A stretch of DNA of 64,000 nucleotides from Azophilus sp965247035 (lineage in GTDB: Bacteria; Pseudomonadota; Gammaproteobacteria; Pseudomonadales; Azotimanducaceae): positions 682,001 through 746,000 of the forward strand of contig CBDFGJ010000003.1 in assembly GCA_965247035.1 (NCBI GenBank), in the 5' to 3' direction. The position numbers and the translations under genes were made by a program. Positions 63,800 through 64,000 of the stretch are shown piece after piece (position 1 is the stretch's first letter; each line of letters begins with the position of its first letter). The notes beneath the pieces are model-generated. The model worked only from the letters and a program-made list of their open reading frames with translations. It was not told where the DNA came from and did not search any database.

Positions 63800-63945
63800 G
63801 GCATGGGGCGGTTGCTCAAGCATCAGGTGCATCGGGGACGGGTGCAGGTTGATCTGTTGCGCGAGGCATCGGGGCATGGGGGCTGTTGACCAAGCATCGA
63901 GTTCGGCCGGGGCGGCAAGCTTGCTGCGGGTTGATCGGCTGCAAC
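63800..63945 (+). repeat. Imperfect tandem duplication before and within the rnc start
   Basis: The block GGGGCATGGGGCGGTTGCTC ... CAAGCATC ... GGTTGATCTGTTGC at about 63799-63860 recurs at about 63871-63942 as GGGGCATGGGGGCTGTTGAC ... CAAGCATC ... GGTTGATCGGCTGC. The second copy contains the chosen rnc start codon. It looks like a duplication of the rnc 5' region. Confidence 0.5.
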
Positions 63946-64000
63946 GCAAACTGGGTTACAAATTTAAGGATGAAGGCCTGCTTGTGCGTGCACTGACCCA
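63876..64000 (+). CDS. rnc: Ribonuclease III, N-terminal end (partial)
   Basis: The frame runs off the right edge after about 41 codons. Its RVDRLQRKLGYKFKDEGLLV followed by RALTH matches the first helices of RNase III (LxRLxxxLGYxFKDxxLLxxALTH). The start is either ATG 63876 or TTG 63921; the former adds a short leader. Order lepA-lepB-rnc is standard. The catalytic signature lies beyond the window. Confidence 0.85.
   Translation, partial: MGAVDQASSSAGAASLLRVDRLQRKLGYKFKDEGLLVRALT

Overview
The window is a chromosomal segment of a gammaproteobacterium. The evidence is an rRNA operon in the order 16S-tRNA-Ile(GAT)-tRNA-Ala(TGC)-23S-5S, an algU/rpoE-rseA-rseB-rseC-degP-lepA-lepB-rnc stress locus, a dksA-gluQRS-[regulator]-pcnB block, and infB-rbfA-truB-rpsO-pnp. 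As I remember it, much of this gene order matches Pseudomonas. The genus cannot be told from the sequence alone. GC content looks moderately high, and GTG and TTG starts are frequent. Layout: (1) 1-4009, plus strand: translation and RNA-decay genes infB (end), rbfA, truB, rpsO, pnp. (2) 4141-12505, minus strand: a run read dksA, gluQRS, a degenerate sigma-54-type regulator in the cbrB position, pcnB, a deoxynucleoside kinase, pgi, acs. (3) 12661-19298: sfsA, then on the minus strand a PfkB-family kinase, hemL, hemJ and a class III aminotransferase. A leucine-rich-repeat pseudogene and transposon scars lie among them. (4) 19299-27350: a decayed accessory region. It holds remnants of at least two insertion-sequence families, fragments of TPR, methyltransferase and epimerase genes, and three sets of intact genes: a TPR/HEPN pair, a CaiB-type CoA-transferase and a SprT-like metallopeptidase. 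(5) 27353-31829: erpA, anmK, an M23 peptidase and tyrS. (6) 32008-38519: the rrn operon with a recognisable promoter, boxA sites and terminator; the 23S gene carries a group I intron with a LAGLIDADG homing endonuclease gene. (7) 38520-40010: more insertion-sequence debris. (8) 40134-45376: birA (DNA-binding helix apparently missing), then the envelope-stress operon rpoE/algU-rseA-rseB-rseC-degP. (9) 45413-60878: a catabolic island placed between degP and lepA, two genes I expect to be neighbours. It encodes an indolepyruvate:ferredoxin-type oxidoreductase, a two-subunit Rieske dioxygenase, an acyl/aryl-CoA ligase, a thiolase-like protein, a DUF35-SDR fusion, an SDR, a cyclase, a truncated flavin monooxygenase/old-yellow-enzyme pseudogene, a MarR regulator, an enoyl-CoA hydratase, a RidA protein and a hotdog thioesterase. 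(10) 61138-64000: lepA, lepB and the start of rnc. How the genes fit together: the island looks built to activate an aromatic (possibly aminobenzoate- or tryptophan-derived) acid to a CoA thioester, oxidise it, open the ring and feed beta-oxidation. However, its candidate dearomatising flavoenzyme is broken next to a transposon end, so either the pathway is decaying or the Rieske enzyme has taken over. The strongest candidates for unusual biology are the intron-bearing 23S gene, the HEPN/TPR pair, the SprT protein flanked by duplicated beta-barrel-like modules, and the degenerate regulator that lacks both its phosphorylation site and its sigma-54 contact loop.
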